Positions 35,278 to 46,157 of a stretch of DNA of 64,000 bases are shown in pieces (within the stretch, counting starts at the first letter, position 1; each line of letters opens with the position of its first letter). The stretch lies in NCBI RefSeq assembly GCF_904849725.1, contig NC_058521.1:429058676-429122675 (forward strand), read 5' to 3'. A program made the position numbers and the translations under genes. Origin of the DNA: Hordeum vulgare subsp. vulgare (Eukaryota > Streptophyta > Magnoliopsida > Poales > Poaceae). The notes under the pieces are model-generated. The model did not search any database. It was not told where the DNA came from and saw nothing but the letters and a program-made list of their open reading frames with translations.

Positions 35278-36253
35278 ATGTCTTCCGGCGTCGATTTATG
35301 CTTGGGTCACGAGATCATTTTCGACACACTCGTCTTCGTCGCCGACGATTCGGCATGGCTTCAGGAGGCGCCTCTCGACGTTGAGGCGCTTCCAGTTCGC
35401 GGAGCAACGTTCTTCCGTGCTAGTTCTTGTGGAGTTATTCTTCGCCAACCGTCCACTGTGCTCCCCATCGCGCGTCGCAGCAAGCGATCCGGTCGCTCGC
35501 GCTCCAGCGTTGGGTGCATCATGCACTCACACGTTACGCATCTTCGGCACAGGTGGCGACCATCGAACTTGCTACACCTTTGTGTGTTGCCTCTCAGTCG
35601 GTGTTAGATCCGTCTGGCTCTTCTTCCGATTGCGAGAGCTGCAGCCCTGTGGCGGAGATCTTCATGACTGGCTCACACGAGATCCCGCCAAGGACCAATC
35701 GGGACAAGCGGGAAACCTAAGAGACTTCGGGTGCGTGTCCTCATCCCGGCCTCCAGCGTCAGGTCGGCGTTCTCATCATGACAACCTCGAGGTATTCCGC
35801 AAGCCTGTCCTCAACATCAAGGATTGCAGACTCCATCCAGCTACCAAATTCAGACGTGGGCAGAGGTGTACATCAGATCTGTGCCCTGTTACAGGCGGCG
35901 CAATAGCAGAATTCCGTTGTTTCCCAGTCTTACAAATGACTGCACAACCATTCCATCCGAGCAGACACAGTTCGGTCAGTTTATAGCCCAGGTTCTCCCG
36001 AGCATCGCAAAGGAGGAGATCGCTGAGAAGATTGACATAGATACTAGGGGCGAAAGCTGCTTCCCCCCGGTTCAATTACGAGGATCGCCATCGCTCACGC
36101 TCTCCTCTGCGGAGTGGTTCGTAAGCGCCCCGGCGCAACGACGAAAGGCGATCGGTGGGCGATGACCACGACCAAAGGCGTGATGTAAGGGACTATCTCA
36201 CTCAGAAGAGAGTTGATAGAGGCCGAGCCCATCGTGACAGATACGACGGTGAT
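35278..36253 (+). pseudogene. A gag, N-terminal part
   Basis: The start ATG at 35278 gives MSSGVDLCLGHEI, aligning with the B gag start. The DDSAWLQEAPLDVEALP block is shared. After about 90 codons the homology moves between frames, and it continues in the second frame to about 35986. The segment is cut at 36253 by element B, whose GTGAT TSD ends it. Confidence 0.8.
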
Positions 36254-36808
36254 TGTCGTGGGTATAAGCCTGACAGTAGATGTGTGGGGTACGAATGAGA
36301 TGGGCAGAGTTCTAGCTACGGCGAGGTTGTATGAGTTCAGGCCCCTCTGCGGTGGAGGTAACAGCCCTACGTCTCAGTGCTCTCGGAACTTGTTACCGAG
36401 TGTAATATGGAGTACAGTGCTTCGCTAACCCTTTGACCAGCGGGGGAGGGCGGCTTATATAGAGTGCGCTGCCCTCCACAACGGTTCTGACTCAGGGGTG
36501 GAGTAGTGGCGATTGAATGCGTACGTTACAGGTAATGTATGCTCTAAATGCTAATAAATGCACCCGGAAACGTACGGCAGTTTCCCTCCACAGAGGTTAC
36601 GATGTACCGAGTGTATCCAGTCGGTTGGCCTGGTGCCCTCCAAATGCTAGTCTCCGACTGGATGATTCTAGGCCTGTTACCGACTGGATGATGGGGACTC
36701 CTTAATTCAGTTGGGGCAGACTTAAGGTCCTGTCCCTTGTGTGGGGTAGTCCTTGGTAGGACATGTACGGCAGGCCTATGACCCTACCCTAGGACTATGA
36801 CCCCATCA
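36254..36808 (-). repeat. B 3' LTR
   Basis: It is 555 bp, on the plus strand TGTCGTGGGTATAAGCC to GACCCCATCA. Its minus-strand TATA box is at 36455-36461. Aligns with 48112-48667. Confidence 0.95.
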
Positions 36809-37192
36809 TTAGTCCACGAATGGATTGGGGTTGAAACGCCGAAGCGGTGCTTGAGGTTCAGATCTGACTGGACTGGGTTCGGCTTGGGCGTTGCTTGCCT
36901 CTATCCATTTTATCTCTCCTGACCAGCGCTTCGAGTGGAGGTGCTTGCGGAACAGACTGTCGGGAACCGAGTGCTTCCGCGGCATCTTTTGACGCGACCG
37001 GTCAACTGACAGCGGCGGATTTCCCGGGATCTCAAATTTCGGGTTCCGCACGCTCAGCGGGGACGACGTCAGCGCGCTCGAGTAGCGCCTGACTCCTCGA
37101 TTCTCGCGCCTTCAACTCCTCCACTGATATCGCCGCGGCCGGTCGGGCGGATAAGATTTCGGGCCTGCTCGCCAGCGACCCAGTCGGCACTC
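36809..37192 (+). other. B 3' untranslated stretch and upstream region of the antisense gene
   Basis: No ORF is supported. It is GC-rich, with many CCGAGTG/CGACTG-type motifs, and precedes the TATA-like box of the antisense gene. It should hold both the polypurine tract of B, which is weak here, and the promoter of the plus-strand gene. Confidence 0.5.
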
Positions 37193-37199
37193 TATTTAA
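37193..37199 (+). promoter_or_regulatory. TATA-like box of the B antisense gene
   Basis: TATTTAA lies about 137 bases before the ATG at 37330 on the plus strand, followed by a C/T-rich leader (37250-37320) typical of plant 5' UTRs. Confidence 0.5.
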
Positions 37200-37329
37200 C
37201 TCTGGGTGACGAGACTCCTCGGTTACGCTCGCCGAAACTTTTGCTCTCGCTTGCTCCGTCTTCCTCGCCACCCCCTGCGCTCATACACTCCTTCCTTCTC
37301 CTCCTTCTCGAGGGCTCGTCGTCGCCTCC

Positions 37330-40300
37330 ATGACCAAAGGTCAGACCAGCAAGATGGAGGCGAGGAAGAAGAAGAACAAGGCGGCGGCTGCTCAACGGCG
37401 GCAGCGGCCGTTTCTGGCAGGGTGGATCCAAGGAGACTTCCTCCCCTCCACGGTGACGGAGGGAGATCTGCTGGAGCACGGAATGCTCGTGCATAAGTCC
37501 TGGAGGCTGCCGGCGGACGACGAGGTCGAGCCGGCGCCACAGGAGGGGGAGCGCGTCTTGCTCCTCAGCCATCTTCACAGAGGTTTTTCTTTGCCCCCGC
37601 ATCCCTTCTTCAAAGGCATCATGAATCACTTCGGTGCTCAACTCCATCACTTTCCTCCGAATGCCATCGCCCATGTTTCTGCCTTTATCGTTTTGTGCGA
37701 GTGCTTTATTGGTTGCCCCCCCCATTGGGGTTTGTTCAAACACATCTTCTCCGCCCGCTCTCAAACCATCAAACGTCTTAGTCAGTCGGACGATAAGACG
37801 CACCTCCTCCAGCTCTGCGGGGGTTTAGGGTTCCAGAAGAAGAGTCGGAGCAGCTATCCTGCTCTCCAGTTGAGCGAGTCGGTTAGGAAGTGGCAGTCGA
37901 CGTGGTTCTACTGCCAGGACATCGCCTGTCCGAATGCATCGACTGGGCTGCCTCCGTTTAGTCTAGACCGGCCCGCTCCACCTAAGCAGCTCACGCTCTC
38001 GAAGGCCGAGAAGAATGACATCCAGCATTTGGTCGATTCACTCGTGGATGTCGTCAGGAGGGGGGTCACCGGCATAGACCTGCTGGAAATCTTCCTTGGT
38101 CGGCGGTTCGAGCCGCTGCAGGCTCGCGACCACGCTATGTGGCACTACACAGGGCCCGAGGATTCCACTCGGACCAACGTGGTGGGCGTACCCGACGAGA
38201 GAGTGACCTCGTGGGTGCTCCAAATCACGGGCCCTTGTGAGAACCCCAAAGGAGCTCGCCGAGTGAAGCCTTACAGCGCGGACCACCCTCCACCGAATCA
38301 GGTGAGTGACATGAGCCGAGTGCATTGAACTGTCTCAATTCCAGTCGCTTACTTATATCTCCGTGTGATGTCTAATGTTTCCGACTGAACTTCATGCAGG
38401 CGTGGACCAACTGGTTCTCCCCCGTCTCGAATGGGAATCCGGAGGAGGAAGAGGAGGAAGGCAGCCAGGAGGGGAGCGTGGAGAGCGCCGAATACGTCTC
38501 CGTCAGCGGGGAGTCGGAGGAGGAGGACAACGAGGAAGAGGAAGAGGATGAAGAGCAAGACTCGCCACCTCCACAGCCGGAGCATCGGAGTAAGCGTCGA
38601 CACGAGCCCGCCGTCCCTTCAGCTCCTCCTGCGTCGTCGAGTGCTCCGCCTGCTGCTCCGGTGGTCCCGAGTGTTCGAGGCACCAAGAGGGCCAGGTACG
38701 CAGCCGCTGAGCCCGCAGGCCAGTCTTCCAGGGCGCCCAACCCGAGTGGGCCAAACCTCGGAAGGCTCTGCCGTGAATGAGGGTTGCCATCCCCGTCACC
38801 TCCACGTAAGTGAATCTAACTTTCGGCTCTTTCTGTTATCCGAGTGAACTCCAGCTTTATAAGTCGAATGGACTTCACTCGACAGGGTTGCCACTTCTGC
38901 AACCTCTCCGGCCCGCCAAGGGGACGACCCCATGGACACGGACAACGTCGGTTCGTCCCAGCCAGGTGTGTTGTAGGAGAGTCGGGTGTTTTATTCCTAC
39001 GAACTGCGCCATTCTTTCTTTTTCTGAGACGTCGTGTCATTCGGCTTGTCAGGGGCGATTTGCGTGGACGAGGACGACCAGGGGAGAGCCGACCCCGCCG
39101 TGGAGCCTGTCCTGGAGCCTGTCCCTGAGGCTGCTCCTCCTGCTGCCACCCCTGCCGCCGACGCTCCACCGACCGAAGCGCCTCCACCGACTGAACCGGT
39201 GCCGGTGGGGGAGGAACCGACTGGGGCGGACCTTGGGATGCCCCAAGAACCTCTGACGATTCCCGGTTCGTCGGGTGCTGAATTCAGCATCCGGCGCCTT
39301 CCAGAGGAGCAGGTGGGAGCGGCCAAGGGGGCCATGGTGCAGGCGGAGCTCATTGCTGGAGAAGCCAAGAGGGCTTATGACTCCGTTGCGGCCTTGTACC
39401 AGCGGAGCTTGGAGCTGCACGATGATATCCGAGTAAGTAGTCTAGTAAGTACTTACTTTTCTCCTCTAACCCACTGGGTGGTGTTGTTTTTTTTTTGCAA
39501 TGGGTTCACTCCGAGTGAACCCAGTGGGTGTAGTCTCCGAGACTTCTGTCGAGTGCTTGCACCGACAGTTGTCTTTATACATTTTGCCTTTAGCTTGGTT
39601 GTGTCCGTAGACAGGATTTCCGAGTGCAAGTACTTGTTGCAGTCGGAGCGCTCTTGCGGTAAGAGTCTCCGAGAGTAAGTTGCACGCAGGTCGGGTAGTA
39701 TTGGCCTCTGAGGCGTAGGTGAAAACATGTATCTCAATAGGGCAGGCCTGCTTGAGGTGCATGCCAGTGGGGTCACTCTTAGTGAACCCACTAGGTGTAG
39801 TCCCCGAGACCGCTGTCGACTGCTTGCGTCGGCAGGGGTCTGAAGAACTTAGACTGTGAACTGATAAACTTGCTGATTACCCTTTGTTTCTTGGTGGCAG
39901 AAAACTTGTGAAATGGGAACTGCCTATGAGGCCCTGAGGGCGGAGAGAACCAGTTCGCTGGTGAACTTGATGCTGCTATGCTCGCCATGGCCAGCATGAA
40001 GGATGCGCTGGAGGGACGAGAGAAGTCCCTGGAGGAAGCTCGGGAGGCGAATAAGGTGTTGATAGAGGAGGTGGAGAGACTGAAGAAACAGAGGACTCAT
40101 CTGCACAATCAGATGGCCGTTCGGAACAGACGATGGACTGCTCAGGAGAAGTATGTCAATGACTGGGCTGTGCAGATGATGACTCGTCTGGCTGGTAAGT
40201 GTTATGTTTTGCCGAGTGCTTGTACCGTGTGCTCTACACTCGGTTTTTATTGTCTACTTGCCCGTTTGTTGCAGACTTTTGTGGTGACGCTGAAGCTGAA

Positions 40301-40765
40301 ACGACGGCTGTGGAGCAGTCCATTAAGGACAATGTGCCACTCGGTGAGGACGCTAACCGGGATCTGCTCCGGGCGCATATCCGCGTAGGCAAAGTGGGTC
40401 CTTGCATCGGCCGACAGAGAGAAGTCGTCGGCCGAATTGACAAGGAACTTTGGCTAGAAGACGAGCCGCGGCAGGAGATGGAGACTCTGTTGGCGCGACT
40501 GGAAGAGATTCTGAGCCGAGTGCAATCGTGGAAGAAATCGGCAGCGCGTTGCGGTGCTGATGTTGCGCTGTCCTTGGTCCGCGTCCATTGCAAGGAGGTG
40601 CGGGAAGATAAGATGAAGACATTGAAGGTCGCCAACACGAAGAAGCTTCGATTCGAAGACTTCATGGAGACGTTCCTTGAGACTGCTACCCGCATCGCTG
40701 ATGGAATCGACTTGGACACTTTTGTGGAGCCCTCCAGTCCTGGCGCCGGCCCAGCTGACGCGTAA
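37330..40765 (+). CDS. B antisense accessory gene, spliced, Transposase_28-type protein
   Basis: This gene runs opposite to B. Exon 1 (37330-38301, 324 codons) begins MTKGQTSKMEARKKKNK and carries the 'putative gypsy-type transposon' domain: the GDFLPSTVTEGDLL region, then VLCECFIGCPPHW, STWFYCQD and GVTGIDLLEIFLGRR. Intron 1 (38302-38399, GTGAGT...GCAG) is phase 0. Exon 2 is an acidic, proline-rich linker with KRAR-type basic patches. Later exons are supported by boundaries at 39053, 39432/39433, 39900/39901, 40194/40195 and 40274/40275. The final exons form a long charged helix-rich segment (MKDALEGREKSLEEAREANK). Stop TAA is at 40763, overlapping AATAAA. Defects are a one-base frameshift near 39950 and probable damage near 38760-38960. 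Exact function is unknown in this family. The basic start suggests a nuclear protein. Confidence 0.7.
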
Positions 40766-40769
40766 TAAA

Positions 40770-40939
40770 ACTTTATCCTCGGTATGCCGAGTGTTTACCT
40801 GTAAGATACTCTGGCCACTTCTGTTGGCTGTCATACTTTTAAACCGGTAAGGGTAAGCTTGATCCACACCGAGTCAGCTATCGTTTCTAGACTTTTGGAA
40901 TCGGAATGAAAACATTGAGTCGTTTGTTTGAATGTTGTT
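40770..40939. other. Spacer between the antisense gene and the satellite array
   Basis: It has no coding frame. It probably contains the 3' UTR end of the antisense gene. The array motif GAGTGCAACG begins at its right edge. Confidence 0.5.
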
Positions 40940-42056
40940 TTGAGTGCAACGTTCAGTGCGTACTCGGACAAGATTAATACTTAGGTGATTCTTAATCACA
41001 GCTAAGTACCCGAGTGTGACGCGTAGTGCACACTCAGAAGATATTAATACTTAGGCGATTCTTGATCACATCTAAGTCTCCGAGTGCGACATGTAGTGCA
41101 CACTCGGAGGAAGTTAGTACTTTGGCAATTCAGGATCGCAGCTAAGTCTCCGAGTGCGACGTGTAGTGCACACTCGTAGGAAGTTATTACTTATGTGATT
41201 CTTGATCACAGCTAAGTCTCCGAGTGCGACGTGTAGTGCACACTCGGAGGAAGTTAGTACTTAGGCGATTCAGGATCGCAGCTAAGTCCCCGAGTGCGAC
41301 GTGTAGTGCACACTCGTAGGAAGTTATTACTTAGGTGATTCTTGATCACAGCTAAGTCTCCGAGTGCGACGTGTAGTGCACACTCGGAGGAAGTTAGTAC
41401 TTAGGCGATTCAGGATCGCAACTAAGTCCCCGAGTGCGACGTGTAGTGCACACTCGGAGGAAGTTAGTTCTTAGGCGATTCAGGATCGCAGCTAAGTCCC
41501 CGAGTGCGGCGTCTAGTGCACACTCGTAGGAAGTTATTACTTAGGTGATTCTTGATCATAGCTAAGTCCCCGAGTGCGACGTGTAGTGCACACTCGTAGG
41601 AAGTTATTACTTAGGTGATTCTTGATCACAGCTAAGTCCCCGAGTAGGACGTGTAGTGCACACTCGGAGGAAGTTAGTTCTTAGGCGATTTAGGATCGCA
41701 GCTAAGTCCCCGAGTGCGGCGTGTAGTGCACACTTGTAGGAAGTTATTACTTAGGTGATTCTTGATCACAACTAAGTCCCCGAGTGCGACGTGTAGTGCA
41801 CACTCGTAGGAAGTTATTACTTAGGTGATTCTTGATCACAGCTAAGTCCCCGAGTGCGACGTGTAGTGCACACTCGTAGGAAGTTATTACTTAGGTGATT
41901 CTTGATCACAGCTAAGTCCCCGAGTGCGACGGTTAGTGCACACTCGGAGGAAGTTAAAACTTAGGCGATTCAGGATCGCAACTAAGCCCTCGAGTGCGAC
42001 GTGTAGTGCACACTCGGAGGAAGTTAGTACTTAGGCGATTCAGGATCGGAGCTAAG
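40940..42056. repeat. 70-bp tandem array, 16 copies (satellite-like)
   Basis: The period is exactly 70 bases across about 1,117 bp. Each monomer contains CCGAGTG...CACTCGG (7-bp inverted repeat, 14-base loop) and a second hairpin. The second hairpin comes in two forms, GTGAT-tcttg-ATCAC or GCGAT-tcagg-ATCGC. By eye, 12 of 16 copies are fully paired in this second stem. The first copies are the most diverged. The array lies between the integrase end and the antisense gene, the position where Tat-lineage elements are known to carry satellite-like subrepeats. Confidence 0.95.
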
Positions 42057-42172
42057 TTTTTTTTTGTGACCGGAGTCTTCGACTGTGGGAGAACTCTGAA
42101 TCTGCACAAAACTGAATCTGCTGTATATGTTATTTCATCAAAACTTGTTCATTACACTGCTTCAGTCGACGA
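42057..42172. other. Spacer between array and pol end
   Basis: A short T9 run and about 100 bases of noncoding sequence. Nothing else seen. Confidence 0.5.
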
Positions 42173-43293
42173 TCACGTATAAAAACGCTTGAGGAGATCC
42201 CCGTTCCATGCGCGCGGCTCGTCTGTCTCCCTCTGAATGTTATAGAGTCTGTATGCTCCGTTGTTCAGCACCTTGGAGACGATGAAAGGCCCTTCCCAGG
42301 CCGGAGCCAACTTGTGGGGTCTTTGCTGATCCACTCGGAGCACTAATCGCCTGCTTGGAATGTGCGACTCCTGACATGACGCGCATGAAAGCGTCGCAGA
42401 TCTTGTTGGTAAATTGTTGAACGAGTGGGCGCCATCTCGCGTTCCTCCTCCAGAAGATCGACTCCATCTTGCCTTGCTTCTTCAGCTTTAGCTTCGGAGA
42501 AGAGTTCGACTTGTGGGGCATTGTGAAGCAGGACACTCGAAAGGACCGCTTCTGCTCCATAAACGAGGAAGAACGATGATCGCCCCGTTGATCTGTTCGG
42601 AGTGGTGCGGAGGCCCCAAAGGACTGAAGGTAACTCGGTGACCCATGCACCAGCAGCGTGTCCTACCTCTCGCAAGAGTCGGGGCTTCAAACCTTGAATG
42701 ATAAGTCCATTCGCACGCTCAGCTTGTCCGTTGGATTGTGGATGTGCTATGGAAGCAAAATCCAGTCGGATACCCTGACTCGCACAGAAGCCTTTGAACC
42801 TATCCGAGTCGAAGTTTGTCCCATTGTCCGTGATTATGCTGTGAGGTACCCCGAATCTGGAGATGATGTCCCTGAAAAACTTGACAGCTGTTGAGGCATC
42901 GAGTTTCTTGATGGGCTTGGCTTCTATCCATTTTGTAAACTTGTCGACTGCCACCAACAGATGTGTGTAGCCTCCTTGGCCTGTCTTGAATGGTCCGACT
43001 GTGTCTAATCCCCAAACTGCAAATGGCCACACAAGTGGGATCGTCTTTAGTGCAGATGTTGGCTTGTGGGACTTGTTGGAGTAGAACTGACAGCCTTCAC
43101 ATCGGTCAACCATAGCTTTAGCCATCTCGTTAGCCTGTAGCCAGAAGAATCCAGCTCTGAACGCCTTGGCGATGATTGCTCTCGAAGAAGCGTGATGCCC
43201 GCAGGTTCCCGAGTGAATATCCTCTAGGATCAACTGCCCTTCTTCTGGGGAAATGCAGCGTTGAAGAACGCCTGAAACACTCTCCTTGTACAA
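42173..43293 (-). pseudogene. B integrase
   Basis: The 316-codon frame (42343-43293) includes the HHCC finger (H27, H33, C65, C68) and the full catalytic triad D97 (WGLDTVGPF), D156 (IITDNGTNF) and E192 (NGQAERAN). Spacing is D-58-D-35-E, as in functional integrases. A one-base loss near 42345 shifts the frame. The C-terminal block continues to TGA at 42173 (EGPFIVSKV...). Apart from that frameshift the domain looks intact. Confidence 0.92.
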
Positions 43294-43706
43294 TTGACCG
43301 TCAATGACACTGAATGCCTTCGACCTGCAAACTATTTTCCGGGCTTGAACTTCATCTTCTGGAAGTTATTGTCTTAGGATATATGCAATGACCGGCTCAG
43401 TCCAATCGGGAATGACAACCAGAATCTCTGTGACCAGATCAACCACAGCAGGTACATCGACTTCAGTCGGATCTGTTGCGCTCTTGGGTTGTACCAGTTC
43501 TTCTGTGAAGGGATCTTCTTTGACTGAGGGAAGATGGAGGTGCTCGAGGCAGACATCACTCGGGACTGGTCTCCGAGTGGATCCGAGTTTCGCCAACTCA
43601 TCAACTGCTTGGTTCTTCAAACATGATGGAGCTCTAGACCTTCAAACTTCTTCTCCAGCTTCCTCACTGCATTGCAGTATGTTGTCATGGTGGGGTTCCT
43701 TACGTC
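43294..43706 (-). pseudogene. B linker between second RNase H and integrase
   Basis: The frame at 43366-43620 carries the RNase H-to-integrase connecting segment (LAKLGSTRRPVPSDVCLEHL). A TAG at 43707 on one side and a stop before 43366 on the other break continuity with its neighbours. Confidence 0.8.
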
Positions 43707-44588
43707 CTATTCTTTCATCACTTGGTTGACCACCAAATCCGAATCGCCGTAGACCATCAGGCAACGGATGCCGAGTGGGATGGCCATGCGCAATCCGTAA
43801 AGGAGAGCTTCATAATCGGCCTCGTTGTTGGCGGAATCAAAGTGTATCTGCAGCACATACTTGAGCTTGTCGCCTTTTGGTGATATGATCACAACGCCAG
43901 CGCCGGAGCCATTCAACATCTTAGACCCATCGAAGAACATTGTCCAATGAGCCGAGTAGATGTGGGTCGGTTGCTGTTGTTCTACCCATTCTACTATAAA
44001 GTCAGCCAGGGCTTGAGACTTAATAGCTTTCTTGGCCTCGAACTTGATGTCACAGTACAGCATCTCCATTGCCCACTTCGCCACTCGGCCTGATGCGTCT
44101 CGATAGTGGAGAATTTCCGACAACGGAGCATCAGAAACGACAGATACCGAGTGGTCTTGGAAATAATGGGCCACCTTCTTCGCAGTCATATAAATCCCAT
44201 AGATAAGTTTCTGATAATGGGGATACCTCTGCTTGGAAGGGGTCAGGACTTCGGAGACGTAGTACACTGGCCGCTGAACTTTGTATGCTTTGCCTTCTTC
44301 TTCTCGCTCGACTGTAAGAACAGTACCGACGACTTGATTTGTAGCCGCGATATATAGAAGAAGGGCCTCTTCACTGAGCGGAGCAGTAAGAACCGACTGG
44401 GTGTAAAGTAGGACTTTGAGGTCGTCGAATGCGACTTGGGCTTTGTCTGTCAACTCGAAGGTATCTGACTTCTTCATGAGTCGGTACAGAGGAAGTGCTT
44501 TTTCGCCGAGTCGACTGATGAACCTGCTCAAAGCCGTTAGGCAACCTGTGAGCCGTTGAACATCGTGTATTCTGACCGGCTTCTCCAT
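43707..44588 (-). pseudogene. B RNase H and second (archaeal-type) RNase H
   Basis: A 293-codon frame includes the ordinary Gypsy RNase H (LLLYIAATNQ, VYYVSEVL, KLIYGIYMTAKKVAHYF) in its first 170 residues. The extra RNase H of Tat elements follows (WTMFFDGSKMLNGSGAGVV, EADYEALLYGL, VYGDSDLVVNQV), with D, E and D in place. The frame ends in TAG at 43707. Confidence 0.9.
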
Positions 44589-45371
44589 TCGGACGATGGT
44601 CCCGATCTTTTCGGGGTTGACATCGATCCCTCATTCGGAAACGAAGAAACCGAGTAACTTTCCGCTGGGAACACCGAATGAACATTTGGCTGGGTTGAGC
44701 TTGATATCATACCTACGAAGGTTGGCGAAGGTTGGGTCAGTCAGCAGGTCGGAACCTTTGCGTGACTTTACTACGATATCATCCATGTATGCCACCACAT
44801 TGCGACCGATCTGGTCGAGAAGACATTTTTGGATCATGCGCATAAAGGTAGCTCCTGCATTCTTCAGACCGAAAGGCATAGTGATGTAGCACAAGCACCC
44901 AAACAGGGTGATGAAGGCTGTTTTCAACTCATCGGGACCATACAGACGGATCTGATGATAGCCCGAATAGGCATCAAGAAATGACAAACGCTCGCATCCC
45001 GCAGTCGAATCGACAATTTGATCTATGCGGGGGAGCGGAAAATGGTCTTTCGGGCAGACCTTATTGAGGTGCTTGAAGTCAATGCACATTCGGAGTGACT
45101 TGTCCTTCTTGGGCACCATGACGACATTGGTGAGCCACTCGGAGTGGTGAACCTCGCGAATGAAGTTGGCTGCCAACAGCTTGGCCACCTCTTCTCCGAT
45201 TGCCTTCCTCTTGTGCGCGGCGGACCGGCGCAGGCGCTCTCGGACGGGCCGAGCAGCGGGATCCACATGTAGTCGGTGCTCAGCCAACTCCCTCGGTACA
45301 CCTGGCATGTCAGATGGTTTCCATGCGAAGATGTCGCAGTTCTCACGGAGGAATTGGGTGAGCTCGGCTTC
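44589..45371 (-). pseudogene. B reverse transcriptase
   Basis: The ORF from 45308 to 44631 runs from MPGVPRELAEH through LDAYSGYHQI to the catalytic YMDD (residues 174-177) and ends GKLLGFFVSE with TGA at 44631, an apparent CGA-to-TGA change. Upstream, the protease frame closes with TAG at 45372. The active site is intact. Confidence 0.92.
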
Positions 45372-46157
45372 CTATTTAGGATCGAGGGTGGTGGAGATGT
45401 TCGTTGGGGCGGCAGAATCGTCCGTCGGGTGGATGCTGACTTTCTTCGTCTCTCCCGCCGACTGGAACGCGGACTCAGAAGCTGGTTTCTTTGAGCGCAT
45501 CAGGTCGGCAGGGTCGACTGTCTTCTTGTATTCGTCGAGCTCGAGTACCGCCATCTGATGGTCGGCGATTCTTGACCCCTCTTGCAGACACTCCTCGGCT
45601 CGCTGGCGGTTGCCGGTGATGGTGATAACGCCTTTTGGGCCCGGCATCTTCAACTTCAAGTACACATAGCATGGACGTGCCATGAAGCTCACGTATGCCG
45701 GGTGGCCCAGAATTGCATGGTAAGCGCTCTGTAAATCCACCACCTCAAATGTGAGCTTCTCCTTGCGAAAGTTTTTGTCGGAGCCGAAGGTGACGTCCAA
45801 CGCGATCTGGCTGAGTGACCTGGCCTTCCGTCCAGGGACGACTCTGTGGAACTGCATACTGCTCTCGCTGAGTCTGGACATCGGAATGCCCATTCCATTG
45901 AGAGTGTCAGCATACATGATGTTCAGTCCGCTACCACCGTCCATGAGGACTTTGCGCAGTCGGACTCCTTCCACCACCGGGTCGACGACTAGAGCCTGTC
46001 TTCCTGGGGTGGGGACATGCGTTGGATGATCCGACTGATCAAAGGTGATCGCAGTCTGAGACCATTTAAGGAACTTGGGAGCAGTCGGAACGGCCATGTT
46101 GACCTCTGTGTTCACCAACTTCTGTCGACTCTTGCTTTCGACGTCAGCAAAAATCAT
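45372..46157 (-). pseudogene. B aspartic protease and linker to RT
   Basis: A 261-codon frame has the retropepsin motif in KVLMDGGSGLNIMYADTL and the later YHAILGHPAYV block. The end, STTLDPK followed by TAG (45372-45374), falls at exactly the residue where element C also has TAG. Relatives have an open codon there, probably CAG. Confidence 0.9.

Noticed and set aside
37192..37803. A 203-codon minus-strand frame, and other minus-strand frames to 40867
   Set aside because: Antisense shadows of the spliced plus-strand accessory gene, which has the conserved domain and splice sites.
40940..42056. Regular 70-bp repeats considered as a CRISPR array
   Set aside because: The repeats are contiguous, with no unique spacers, and lie in a plant retrotransposon; they form a tandem satellite.
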